From: Candidatus Eiseniibacteriota bacterium | GTDB taxonomy: Bacteria; Eisenbacteria; RBG-16-71-46; JAGVPR01 | Assembly: GCA_020052115.1 (NCBI GenBank) | Contig: JAGVPR010000362.1 | Coordinates: 1-10,023 of the forward strand | Reading direction: 5' to 3' | Length of the DNA: 10,023 nt | In this document: positions 1-6,294 of the stretch, in pieces | Position numbering within the stretch: position 1 is the stretch's first letter | How the letters are laid out: each line of letters opens with the position of its first letter | The notes under the pieces: model-generated | What the model was told of the DNA's origin: nothing | Seen by the model: only the letters and a program-made list of their open reading frames with translations | The model's database searches: none | Translations under genes and position numbers: made by a program

Positions 1-1051
1 CCGCCGTGCGGAAAGACCACGTCCGCGCCGGCGCCGCGTTGCCGCGGACGTTTCGCGCGCGAAGCTCGACGCGATGGTCGCCGTTCGGAACCGGCTCAGG
101 AGGTCTGTACGTCACGAGGCCCTCCGCCGGGTCGAATCGTGATGCGACCGCCTCGCCGTCGAAGCGAAGCACCACCGTGAACGGATCAATGGCATAGCCC
201 CGATCGTCCGCGATGCGTGCCGCGATGAGCGGTGTGACGCTCTCGATCGTGGTGTCACGGGGCGCCGCGTCTCTCACGGCAGGCACGCCGTCCCTGAAGT
301 AGTCCGCGATCCCTCTGAAGTAGGCGACCGCCTCGCGCGCGAGCGTCTCGGGCTGTCTCAGGTGTTTCTCCATGCCGGAATTCGAGAGATGCGCGGCCTC
401 GCCCAGTATCGCCGTGCCTTCAGCACGCCGAAGAACGAAGTAGTTTCCGGGAAGCAATCGGTTCTCCCGGATCTGAAGCGCTTCGACGAGCCGCCGGTGG
501 ATGCGCTGAGCGATGTCGAGCGACGGTCCGGGGTCGGTCATCTTGAAGTACGTCTCGGTGCGGTTCACCTTGCGGTTGACGTTCGCGTCCGCGTTGTGGT
601 GAAGCGAGACGAAGAGATCGGGCTGGAACCCATTAGCGATCCGCGCGCGCTCGGTGAGATCGGGGCGCGTGTCCTTCTCGCCGGGCGGCAGGAAGTCGCG
701 GTCAGCCATCCGGGTGAGGAGCACCTCGGCGCCCGCGTCGGTCAGAAGGCCCCAGAGATAGAGGCTCACCGCCAGGTTCACGTCCGCTTCTCGCGTTCCC
801 TTCTTGCCCACGACCCCCGGGAACGCGCCGCCGTGGCCGGCGTCGAGCACGATCCTCTTGCCGCGCAGCGCCGACGCGTCGAAACCGGCGAGCGCCGCGC
901 GGATCTTGAGGAATTCGGGGTCGGCGCGAAGCGTGTCGTACGTGGGCGGCGGCGGGAGGCGCTTGGCGCATCCCGCAACGACCGCCACGGCCGCCACGAT
1001 GCAGGTCATGCGCGCGAAGGCGCCGCGGGTGCGGCCGGGCAGGGGATTCAT
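1..1051 (-). CDS. N-acetylmuramoyl-L-alanine amidase (Amidase_3), lipoprotein with Ig-like tail, partial at 3' end
   Basis: Zinc-dependent amidase cleaving the bond between N-acetylmuramic acid and L-alanine of peptidoglycan. The frame reads from ATG at 1051 without a stop to the window edge (350 codons), so the C-terminus is missing. Residues 1-28 form a basic, then hydrophobic signal ending in VVAGC, a lipobox with Cys28, so the protein is probably lipid-anchored. The Amidase_3 domain spans about residues 66-250: IVLDAGHGG (zinc ligand His73), Glu88 in GTREADVNLAV (zinc ligand), LLTRMAD, then DLFVSLHHNAD (zinc ligand His151) and GEAAHLSN with the probable catalytic Glu218. From about residue 263 a beta-sandwich, Ig-like segment begins (IDPFTVVLRFDGEAV, then VTYRPPEPVPNGDHRVEL, then NVRGNAAP) and continues beyond the window. 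No Shine-Dalgarno is seen before ATG 1051; Met15 (1009) is an alternative but would remove the basic n-region. It lies 79 bp downstream of the C45-like gene on the same strand, possibly in one operon. All recognised catalytic residues are present. Confidence 0.9.
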   Translation of the reverse strand, partial: MNPLPGRTRGAFARMTCIVAAVAVVAGCAKRLPPPPTYDTLRADPEFLKIRAALAGFDASALRGKRIVLDAGHGGAFPGVVGKKGTREADVNLAVSLYLWGLLTDAGAEVLLTRMADRDFLPPGEKDTRPDLTERARIANGFQPDLFVSLHHNADANVNRKVNRTETYFKMTDPGPSLDIAQRIHRRLVEALQIRENRLLPGNYFVLRRAEGTAILGEAAHLSNSGMEKHLRQPETLAREAVAYFRGIADYFRDGVPAVRDAAPRDTTIESVTPLIAARIADDRGYAIDPFTVVLRFDGEAVASRFDPAEGLVTYRPPEPVPNGDHRVELRARNVRGNAAPARTWSFRTA

Positions 1052-1130
1052 GCCGCGCAGTGTCGCAGAGGCGGAGAGGGGAGTCAACGCGCCGAGGCGG
1101 CCGCGTTGCGCGAGGCCGGTCCCGTGCGCG

Positions 1131-2657
1131 TCATCTCACTAGTACCACCCGCTCGGCCCGAGAGGCCCGCGTTCCAGCGATGCGGCAGTAGTACACGCCC
1201 GCCGGCGCGCGGCCCGAAGGTATCCGGCCGTCCCAGACGAGCGCTCCCGTGAGGAGCCGGGACGCGTCGTCCGGCGAGAGCTTCGCCGCTCGACGGCCGC
1301 GCACGTCGTAGACTTCGAGGAACCAGTCCTCCGGCGGCGGCTCCTCGAACTCGTACGAAATGTGAACCGATCCCCGCGCCGGGTTCGGACCGATAAGGAG
1401 TCGCACCTGGAGCGGACCCCTGCCCGGCGCGCTGAGGAGCGCTCCGTAGCCATCGGAGGCGATGCGATACTCCGCCGCCGCCATCTCCGAAGAGTCCGGA
1501 CCCGTCGAGCGCCATCCCTCGAGCACCGCAGCGGTCTCCGCGAGCATCCACTGCGTGATCCACTCGACGCGCGTGAGGTGTCCCGTCGGCGTTCCATCCA
1601 CCAGCTTGCGCGTATCCAGCAACGTGCCGCTGTAGATACCCGCGGCGCGTGTGCGGGCGATGTCGCAGACCGGCGATGTCGCGGGACCGTCGAGCTCAGG
1701 CGGGGTCGGGCCGGCCGCGACCCAGACGGGGAAGGGAGGGGACACGACCGGCTGCCCGAGCGTCGTGAAGAAGGTCGCAAGGAGCGGATTCTCGCCGGGC
1801 TTCACTCCGAGCACCGTGCAGCTGGCCACGGTCGCGCGCGCGTTGATCGCGTCCGAGGCGTCCACGAAACCCACGGCCGAGGGATACCCCAGCGGCGTGC
1901 CCTCGTACGGAAGCGGGTACGGATTGACCTGCCTGCACCAGAGATCGCGCGCGACGGTCGAGAGCAGGAACGGGACGTCGAGGTCGCCCGCGCCGGCCGC
2001 GGCCCTCACGAGCTCGTCGCAGCGGTGATAGCGCGTCCGGCTGCTGCCGAGCGTGTCGGCGGAGAAGGAGAAGTTGGTCCGCACGAGATAGCCGGCGGGC
2101 GTCTCGGCCGGATCGTCCACGCGGTATTCGACGTAGGAGCGGTTGCCGGCCTCGAAGAGCGACACGGCGCCCGTCGCATCCAGCACGGCGTAATTCGCGG
2201 GGCTCGTCCGGCCACTCCAGTTGGTGTCGTCGAGCAGCCGCCGGAAGTCGGCGATGCTGTCGCAGTTCTGGAGCGCCCACTTCATCAGGACTCCGAGCGG
2301 GACCGTGCCGTCGAGGCTGTTCCGGATGTTGAAGGAGAGCGCGTTGAGGACGGCGAAGCCTCGCTCGTTCAGTCCTGCCCACGCGCGCGTGTCATCGCCC
2401 GCGTTGACGAGAGCGACGTAGCGTAGCCGCCCGTCGGCAAAGTAGCGCACCTCGTTGTCGAGGTTCGGGGCGTCCCGGTTCTTCGAGAGGACGGGCCTGC
2501 CGTCCGGGGTAACCCGTCCGGAGAGGAGAACGATCGTGCATTCCTCGGTGTCGGTGGCGGCCTGCGGCGAGGCGCAGGCGAGGAGCGCGGCAGCGAGGAG
2601 GGCGCAGAGGGCCGGCGCGAGAACTCGAACAGGACGGACCCCGCGCGGCGATTGCAT
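1131..2657 (-). CDS. Secreted Ntn-hydrolase, C45-like (isopenicillin-N acyltransferase / carcinine hydrolase family), with C-terminal FlgD-Ig/sorting-like domain
   Basis: 508-residue exported protein predicted to hydrolyse or transfer an amide-linked acyl group; the substrate cannot be told from sequence. Residues 1-28 are a signal ending LLAC, a plausible lipobox with Cys28 (signal peptidase I cleavage nearby is the alternative). The catalytic domain begins with ECTIV: Cys40 fits the N-terminal nucleophile of cysteine Ntn-hydrolases, followed by DGRPVLSKNRD (59-62 KNRD), the counterpart of the RNxD motif of choloylglycine hydrolase and NAAA relatives. Further family-like stretches are GLNERGFAVLN (95-105), NYAVLDATGAVSLFEAGN (155-172) and RTNFSFS (193-199). 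Residues 420-508 form a separate beta-sandwich: PNPARG, LEVYDVRGRR, VWDGR, APAGVYYCRI. This is typical of FlgD-Ig or type A sorting-like tails on secreted proteins of FCB-related bacteria. The start at 2657 gives an intact signal peptide; only a weak AGG lies upstream. A 39-codon ORF with a strong ribosome-binding site ends 4 nt before it, so translational coupling is possible. Family assignment is good; function is inferred. Confidence 0.85.
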   Translation of the reverse strand: MQSPRGVRPVRVLAPALCALLAAALLACASPQAATDTEECTIVLLSGRVTPDGRPVLSKNRDAPNLDNEVRYFADGRLRYVALVNAGDDTRAWAGLNERGFAVLNALSFNIRNSLDGTVPLGVLMKWALQNCDSIADFRRLLDDTNWSGRTSPANYAVLDATGAVSLFEAGNRSYVEYRVDDPAETPAGYLVRTNFSFSADTLGSSRTRYHRCDELVRAAAGAGDLDVPFLLSTVARDLWCRQVNPYPLPYEGTPLGYPSAVGFVDASDAINARATVASCTVLGVKPGENPLLATFFTTLGQPVVSPPFPVWVAAGPTPPELDGPATSPVCDIARTRAAGIYSGTLLDTRKLVDGTPTGHLTRVEWITQWMLAETAAVLEGWRSTGPDSSEMAAAEYRIASDGYGALLSAPGRGPLQVRLLIGPNPARGSVHISYEFEEPPPEDWFLEVYDVRGRRAAKLSPDDASRLLTGALVWDGRIPSGRAPAGVYYCRIAGTRASRAERVVLVR

Positions 2658-2661
2658 GGGG

Positions 2662-2781
2662 TTAGCCTGCCGCCGACTTCAGTGACCGGATCACATGCCT
2701 CGGCCCCGACCCCCGCGGGGCGAGCGCCGCCTCCATTCCGGTGATCGCCGAGGCGACGAGCTGAGCCGGACACGAGGTCAT
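2662..2781 (-). CDS. Candidate 39-aa leader ORF upstream of the C45-like hydrolase
   Basis: I do not recognise this peptide (it begins MTSCPAQLVASAITG and ends LKSAAG). Three things support translation. A perfect GGAGG (2792 to 2788) sits 6 nt before ATG 2781. Most codons end in G or C, like the neighbouring genes. The TAA stop lies 4 nt before the ATG of the downstream hydrolase gene, which itself has only a weak ribosome-binding site. It has no clear transmembrane segment or motif. It could be a leader that delivers ribosomes to the hydrolase start, or a chance ORF in GC-rich DNA; codon bias alone is weak evidence at this length. Confidence 0.4.
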   Translation of the reverse strand: MTSCPAQLVASAITGMEAALAPRGSGPRHVIRSLKSAAG

Positions 2782-2787
2782 CGATTT

Positions 2788-2792
2788 CCTCC
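2788..2792 (-). promoter_or_regulatory. Strong ribosome-binding site GGAGG
   Basis: On the minus strand GGAGG is followed by AAATCG and then ATG at 2781. This is the best Shine-Dalgarno in the left half of the window, and it serves the small leader ORF rather than the larger hydrolase gene. Confidence 0.5.
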
Positions 2793-2876
2793 GCCGAATG
2801 GGCCCGGGCCGCAGGGGAGTGCGAGCACGCTCGAGGGCCGTCGCCGCCGAAGAGAGCCGGGAGTGACGGTGCGTTG

Positions 2877-2906
2877 ATTATACCGCCCCACGCGGCTCTG
2901 GAGCAA
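2877..2906 (-). promoter_or_regulatory. Candidate sigma70-type promoter for the leader ORF / hydrolase genes
   Basis: Reading the minus strand, TTGCTC (2906 to 2901) is followed after 18 nt by an exact TATAAT (2882 to 2877). The predicted transcript would begin near 2870 and run into the 39-aa ORF and the hydrolase gene. The -10 is perfect and unusual in such GC-rich DNA; the -35 matches only its TTG, so this is a moderate call. Confidence 0.4.
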
Positions 2907-2955
2907 TCGGCGCGGCCGCTGGCCTCGGCTTCCGATCTCGGTTAGAGTCAGCGCC

Positions 2956-4125
2956 ATGCCTCCCGAGAATCCCAATGTGAAGGCCGGGCTCGTCTATTCC
3001 CGCGATCTTTCAGCCTACGATTTCGGCCCGCATCACCCGATGCAACCGGTGCGACTCGAGCTGACCGCGGAACTCATCGAAGCATGCGGTCTCCTGGGCC
3101 CCGACTCCCCGATGGCGCCGCCGCGGCCGGCCACGCGCGAGGAACTGCTTCGCGCGCACGACGCGGAGTATCTCGATGCGGTGATCGCGGCCGGGGCGGG
3201 CGCCGCGTCGTATCGTCACGGCCTTGGGCATGCCGACAATCCGATCTTCCCGCGCATGGACCAGGCGTCCGCTCTCATCAGCGGCGGATCGGTCCTCGCA
3301 GTCGAGAAGGTGCTCTCGGGCGAGTGGCCGCACGCCTTCGCTATCGCGGGCGGGCTTCATCACGCGATGCGCGACCGCGCGGCGGGCTTCTGCATCCTGA
3401 ACGACGCCGCCGTCGCGATCCACGCGGCGCTGGCGGGAGGCGTCGAGCGCGTGCTCTACGTGGACATTGACGCGCACCACGGCGACGGCGTCGAGCGGAT
3501 CTTCTACAGCGATCCCCGCGTGCTCACGATCTCGATCCACGAATCGGGCCGCCATCTCTTTCCAGGGACCGGCTTCGTGACCGAGATCGGCGAGGGGCCG
3601 GGAGAGGGATTCTCCGTCAACGTGCCGCTCGAGCCGTACTCCTCGGACGCGGCGTTCGTCGAGGCGGTCGAGAGAGTCGTGCCGCCTCTGGCGCGGGCCT
3701 TCTCGCCGGACCTCATCGTCACGCAGAACGGCTGCGATGCCCATGCCGAGGATCCGCTGACGCACCTGGCCATCACCCTGGAAGGGCACGCGCGGGCTGT
3801 TTCTCTGCTGCACGATCTCTCGCACGAGGTCTGCGGCGGGCGCCTCGTTGCGCTCGGCGGCGGCGGGTACTCGATCCTGCGCGTCGTGCCGCTCGCCTGG
3901 ACGCGGGTTTTCGCGATGCTCGCGGGCCGCTCGCTCCCGGAGGTGACGCCCGAGCGCTGGCGCCGGCAGTGTCGCGCGGCCGGCTCCGACGGTCCGCCCG
4001 AGAGCTTCCACGATCCCGAGACGCCGGAGAAGTTCCCCGAAACGAGCGAGGACGTCCGGGAGACGATCGCCTGGATCGAATCCAACATCTTTCCGCGCCA
4101 CGGCGCAAAGGTGCTGAGGTCATGA
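2956..4125 (+). CDS. acuC: AcuC-type class I histone deacetylase family protein
   Basis: 389-residue zinc-dependent deacetylase of the arginase/deacetylase fold, the usual AcuC length. In Bacillus the homologue removes acetyl groups from lysines of acetyl-CoA synthetase; the target here is unknown. Visible motifs in order: YDFGPHHPMQPVRL (21-34), RAHDAEYLDAV (66-76), AIAGGLHHA with the tandem active-site histidines His135-His136, GFCILNDAAVAI (144-155), VDIDAHHGDG (169-178) giving zinc ligands Asp172 and His174, QNGCDAHAEDPL (257-268) with zinc ligand Asp261, and GGGGYS with the transition-state Tyr305. All catalytic residues are intact, so an active enzyme is expected. No signal peptide, hence cytoplasmic. 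The start at 2956 lacks a Shine-Dalgarno; TAGAGT seven bases upstream suggests a leaderless transcript. The stop codon overlaps the malQ start in ATGA (4122-4125), so malQ translation is probably coupled to it. Related deacetylases that act on acetylpolyamines share the fold, but the YDFGPxHPxxPxR start favours AcuC. Confidence 0.93.
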   Translation: MPPENPNVKAGLVYSRDLSAYDFGPHHPMQPVRLELTAELIEACGLLGPDSPMAPPRPATREELLRAHDAEYLDAVIAAGAGAASYRHGLGHADNPIFPRMDQASALISGGSVLAVEKVLSGEWPHAFAIAGGLHHAMRDRAAGFCILNDAAVAIHAALAGGVERVLYVDIDAHHGDGVERIFYSDPRVLTISIHESGRHLFPGTGFVTEIGEGPGEGFSVNVPLEPYSSDAAFVEAVERVVPPLARAFSPDLIVTQNGCDAHAEDPLTHLAITLEGHARAVSLLHDLSHEVCGGRLVALGGGGYSILRVVPLAWTRVFAMLAGRSLPEVTPERWRRQCRAAGSDGPPESFHDPETPEKFPETSEDVRETIAWIESNIFPRHGAKVLRS

Positions 4126-6242
4126 CGGATTCGACAATGCAGCGCCCCCTGCATTTGTTGGCGCGTCTCTACGGCGTGCAGACGGCCTATCGGAACATGC
4201 GTTGGGAGCTGAAGAACGCCACGCCCGAGGCGCTCATTGCGGCGCTGCGCTGTCTCGGCGCGCCGGTTTCGACGCTCGGTGACGTGCCCGGCGCGATGGT
4301 CGCGCGGCTGCGCGCGCTCTGGGGCCGCGCCGTTCAGCCGGTCCTCGTCGTGTGGGACGGCACCGGATTCCTCGACCTTCGCCTACCGGCGAAGCTCGCC
4401 GATGGCCCAGCATATTTCCGCCTGGAGATGGAAAACGGTCCGGAGCGCACGTGGCGCGAGGATCTCTCCGCCCTGGCGCCGCGCCGCACCGTGGATCTGG
4501 ACGGATCACGTTACGTGTCGAAGCGGCTCACCTTCGCGGGCACGCTGCCTGCCGGTTATCACCGTCTAAGCGTCGAGCTGGGGGGCGCGATGCACGGCGC
4601 GCTCATCGTCTCGGCCCCGACGCGCGCGTACGGTCTCCCCGACGGAGACGATGGCCGGCAGTGGGGCGTGTTTCTTCCGCTCTACGCGCTCCGCTCGCGG
4701 CAAGACTGGGGCGCGGGCGACTTCACCGATCTCGAAGCACTCATGAGTTGGACCCGCGGGTTGGGTGGAACTCTCGTCGGCACGCTGCCGCTCCTGGCGG
4801 CCTATCTCGACGAGCCGTGCGACCCGGCGCCGTACATCCCGGCGAGCCGTCTCTTCTGGAACGAGTTCTACCTCGACGTGACGCGCACGCCGGAACTGGC
4901 GATTTCGCCGCGGGCGAAAGCGCTTCTCGAGGATGCAGGGACTGCGCGCGAGATCGAGGAGCTGCGCGCCGCCCCTCACGTGGACTACCGGCGCTTGATG
5001 ACGCTGAAGCGGAAGGTCCTCGAGGAGATGGCGCGAAGCCTCTTCGCCTCCGAGTCGCCGCGGCTCGACGCCCTGCGACGCGCCGTCTGCGACCGACCGC
5101 AGCTCGATGACTACGCGCGATTCCGCGCGACGGTCGAGCGGCGGCGCGCCCTCTGGGACCGGTGGCCGGAGCCTCTTCGCTCCGGCGTGCTCCGGCCGGA
5201 GGACTACGACGAGGACGCCGCCCGCTATCATATGTACGTGCAGTGGCTCGCGGACGAGCAGCTCGGCGAACTCTCGGACAAGGCGGATGCCGCAGGGGCG
5301 GGACTCTACCTCGATCTGCCTCTCGGCGTGCACCGGCACGGGTACGACACCTGGCGGGAGCGTGACGCCTTCGTGCTGGACGCCTCGGGCGGGGCGCCTC
5401 CCGACGTCATGTTCACTGGCGGGCAGGACTGGGGGCTCGCGCCGTTGCACCCCGAGGTGAGCCGCCATCAGGGCTATCGTTACACGCTCGGCTATCTCCG
5501 GCAGCACATGCGCCGGGCGAACGCACTGCGCATAGATCACGTCATGGGACTGCACCGCCTCTACTGGATTCCGAAGGGGATCCCCGCGGCCGAGGGCGTC
5601 TACGTCCGCTATCCGGCGGATGAGATGTGCGCGCTCCTGAGCCTGGAATCGCATCGCAACCACTGCGCGATCGTGGGGGAGAACCTAGGGACGGTGCCGT
5701 GGGCCGTTGACGCGATGCTGCAGAAGCACGGCCTGCACCGGATGTACGTGATGCAGTATGCGCTCGAGCCGGGCCCCGAGGGCGAGCCGCTGGCGATCGC
5801 GCTCGACACCGTGGCGAGCATCAACACGCACGACATGTTCCCGTTCGAGGGGTTCCGGCAAGGGCATGACGTGGATGACCGCCACGCTTTGGGGCTCATG
5901 AACGATGAGGCGCGCCGGGCGGAACACGAACGCCACGAATCGCTCCGGCGCGCGCTGGCGGGTTTCCTCAAGCGGGAGGGGCTGCTCTCGGAGGACGGGC
6001 GGCCCTCCGATCTCGTGCGCGGGGTCCTCCTGCACATGGCGAGAAGCGACGCGCGCATCGTGCTGGTGAACCTCGAGGACCTCTGGCTGGAAACCCAGCC
6101 TCAGAACGTGCCCGGCACGTGGCTGGAGCGGCCGAACTGGATCCGGAAGGGGCGGCTCTCGCTCGAGGAGTTCCGCGATGAGCCGTTTGTGGTGGAGGTC
6201 TTGCGCGAGATTGACCGGGCGCGCCGTCAGCGATCGGACTGA
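4122..6242 (+). CDS. malQ: 4-alpha-glucanotransferase (amylomaltase), long MalQ type, GH77
   Basis: Transfers alpha-1,4-glucan segments between maltodextrins, releasing glucose; acts in the cytoplasm in maltodextrin and glycogen turnover. With the start at 4122 it is 706 residues, like the long enterobacterial form (about 690) and longer than the 500-residue thermophile type. Residues 1 to about 165 form the extra N-terminal beta-rich region, then the GH77 barrel: WGVFLPLYALRSRQDWGAGDF (181-201), LYLDLPLGVHRHGYDTW (395-411), TGGQDWGLAP (432-441), ALRIDHVMGLHRLYWIP (468-484) with nucleophile Asp472, VGENLGTVP with acid/base Glu520, and NTHDMFPFEGF with Asp571. All three carboxylates are present. 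The frame is open further upstream inside acuC, but ATG 4122 overlaps the acuC stop as ATGA, with GAGG just before it, and gives the expected N-terminus. ATG 4137 (Met6, MQRPLHLLARLYG) is an in-frame alternative. glgB follows after 52 bp, so acuC-malQ-glgB is probably one transcript. Confidence 0.95.
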   Translation: MTDSTMQRPLHLLARLYGVQTAYRNMRWELKNATPEALIAALRCLGAPVSTLGDVPGAMVARLRALWGRAVQPVLVVWDGTGFLDLRLPAKLADGPAYFRLEMENGPERTWREDLSALAPRRTVDLDGSRYVSKRLTFAGTLPAGYHRLSVELGGAMHGALIVSAPTRAYGLPDGDDGRQWGVFLPLYALRSRQDWGAGDFTDLEALMSWTRGLGGTLVGTLPLLAAYLDEPCDPAPYIPASRLFWNEFYLDVTRTPELAISPRAKALLEDAGTAREIEELRAAPHVDYRRLMTLKRKVLEEMARSLFASESPRLDALRRAVCDRPQLDDYARFRATVERRRALWDRWPEPLRSGVLRPEDYDEDAARYHMYVQWLADEQLGELSDKADAAGAGLYLDLPLGVHRHGYDTWRERDAFVLDASGGAPPDVMFTGGQDWGLAPLHPEVSRHQGYRYTLGYLRQHMRRANALRIDHVMGLHRLYWIPKGIPAAEGVYVRYPADEMCALLSLESHRNHCAIVGENLGTVPWAVDAMLQKHGLHRMYVMQYALEPGPEGEPLAIALDTVASINTHDMFPFEGFRQGHDVDDRHALGLMNDEARRAEHERHESLRRALAGFLKREGLLSEDGRPSDLVRGVLLHMARSDARIVLVNLEDLWLETQPQNVPGTWLERPNWIRKGRLSLEEFRDEPFVVEVLREIDRARRQRSD

Positions 6243-6281
6243 TCGTGGCGCGGCGGGCTATCCGTTTCGATCCGAACGCGT

Positions 6282-6288
6282 GGAGGAG
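6282..6288 (+). promoter_or_regulatory. Ribosome-binding site that sets the glgB start
   Basis: GGAGGAG lies 6 nt before GTG 6295, an ideal Shine-Dalgarno arrangement. It decides for the GTG over the upstream in-frame ATG at 6178, which would lie inside malQ and add 39 residues unlike any GlgB N-terminus. Confidence 0.8.
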
Positions 6289-6294
6289 ACTACA

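Larger units (their letters stand above)
2658..2955. other. Divergent intergenic region between C45-like gene and acuC
   Basis: 298 bp separate the divergent hydrolase and acuC starts. The hydrolase-proximal part holds the candidate 39-aa ORF. The middle (about 2793-2876) is GC-rich with nothing recognisable. Around 2877-2906 is the only AT-rich patch, carrying a minus-strand TATAAT. The acuC-proximal end has a possible -10 (TAGAGT, 2943-2948) close to the start codon. No tRNA, riboswitch or strong terminator was seen. Confidence 0.6.

Noticed and set aside
362..1252. 296-aa plus-strand open frame across the amidase
   Set aside because: It is antisense to the amidase, whose motifs (DAGHGG, SLHHNAD, catalytic Glu) are unmistakable; the plus frame is an Arg/Ala-rich shadow without motifs.
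1362..2426. 354-aa plus-strand open frame across the C45-like gene
   Set aside because: Low-complexity Arg/Glu/Gly-rich shadow of a recognised gene; long antisense frames are common at this GC content.
2682..2694. GTGA-N5-TCAC inverted repeat, superficially CRP-like
   Set aside because: Arms are only 4 bp, the spacer is one base short of the CRP-type N6, and the bases flanking the arms do not pair; a chance occurrence is likely.
2695..2877. 60-aa plus-strand ORF in the divergent intergenic region
   Set aside because: Arg/Pro/Gly-rich, no ribosome-binding site and no motif; antisense to the better-supported leader ORF.
3010..4101. 363-aa minus-strand frame antisense to acuC
   Set aside because: Covers acuC almost exactly but has no family motifs; a product of GC-biased third positions.
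4566..5663. 365-aa minus-strand frame antisense to malQ
   Set aside because: No recognisable domain; the opposite strand carries all GH77 catalytic motifs.
6178..6294. Extended N-terminus of glgB from ATG 6178
   Set aside because: It would overlap malQ by 65 bases, lacks a good ribosome-binding site and has no GlgB-like sequence; GTG 6295 has an ideal GGAGGAG.
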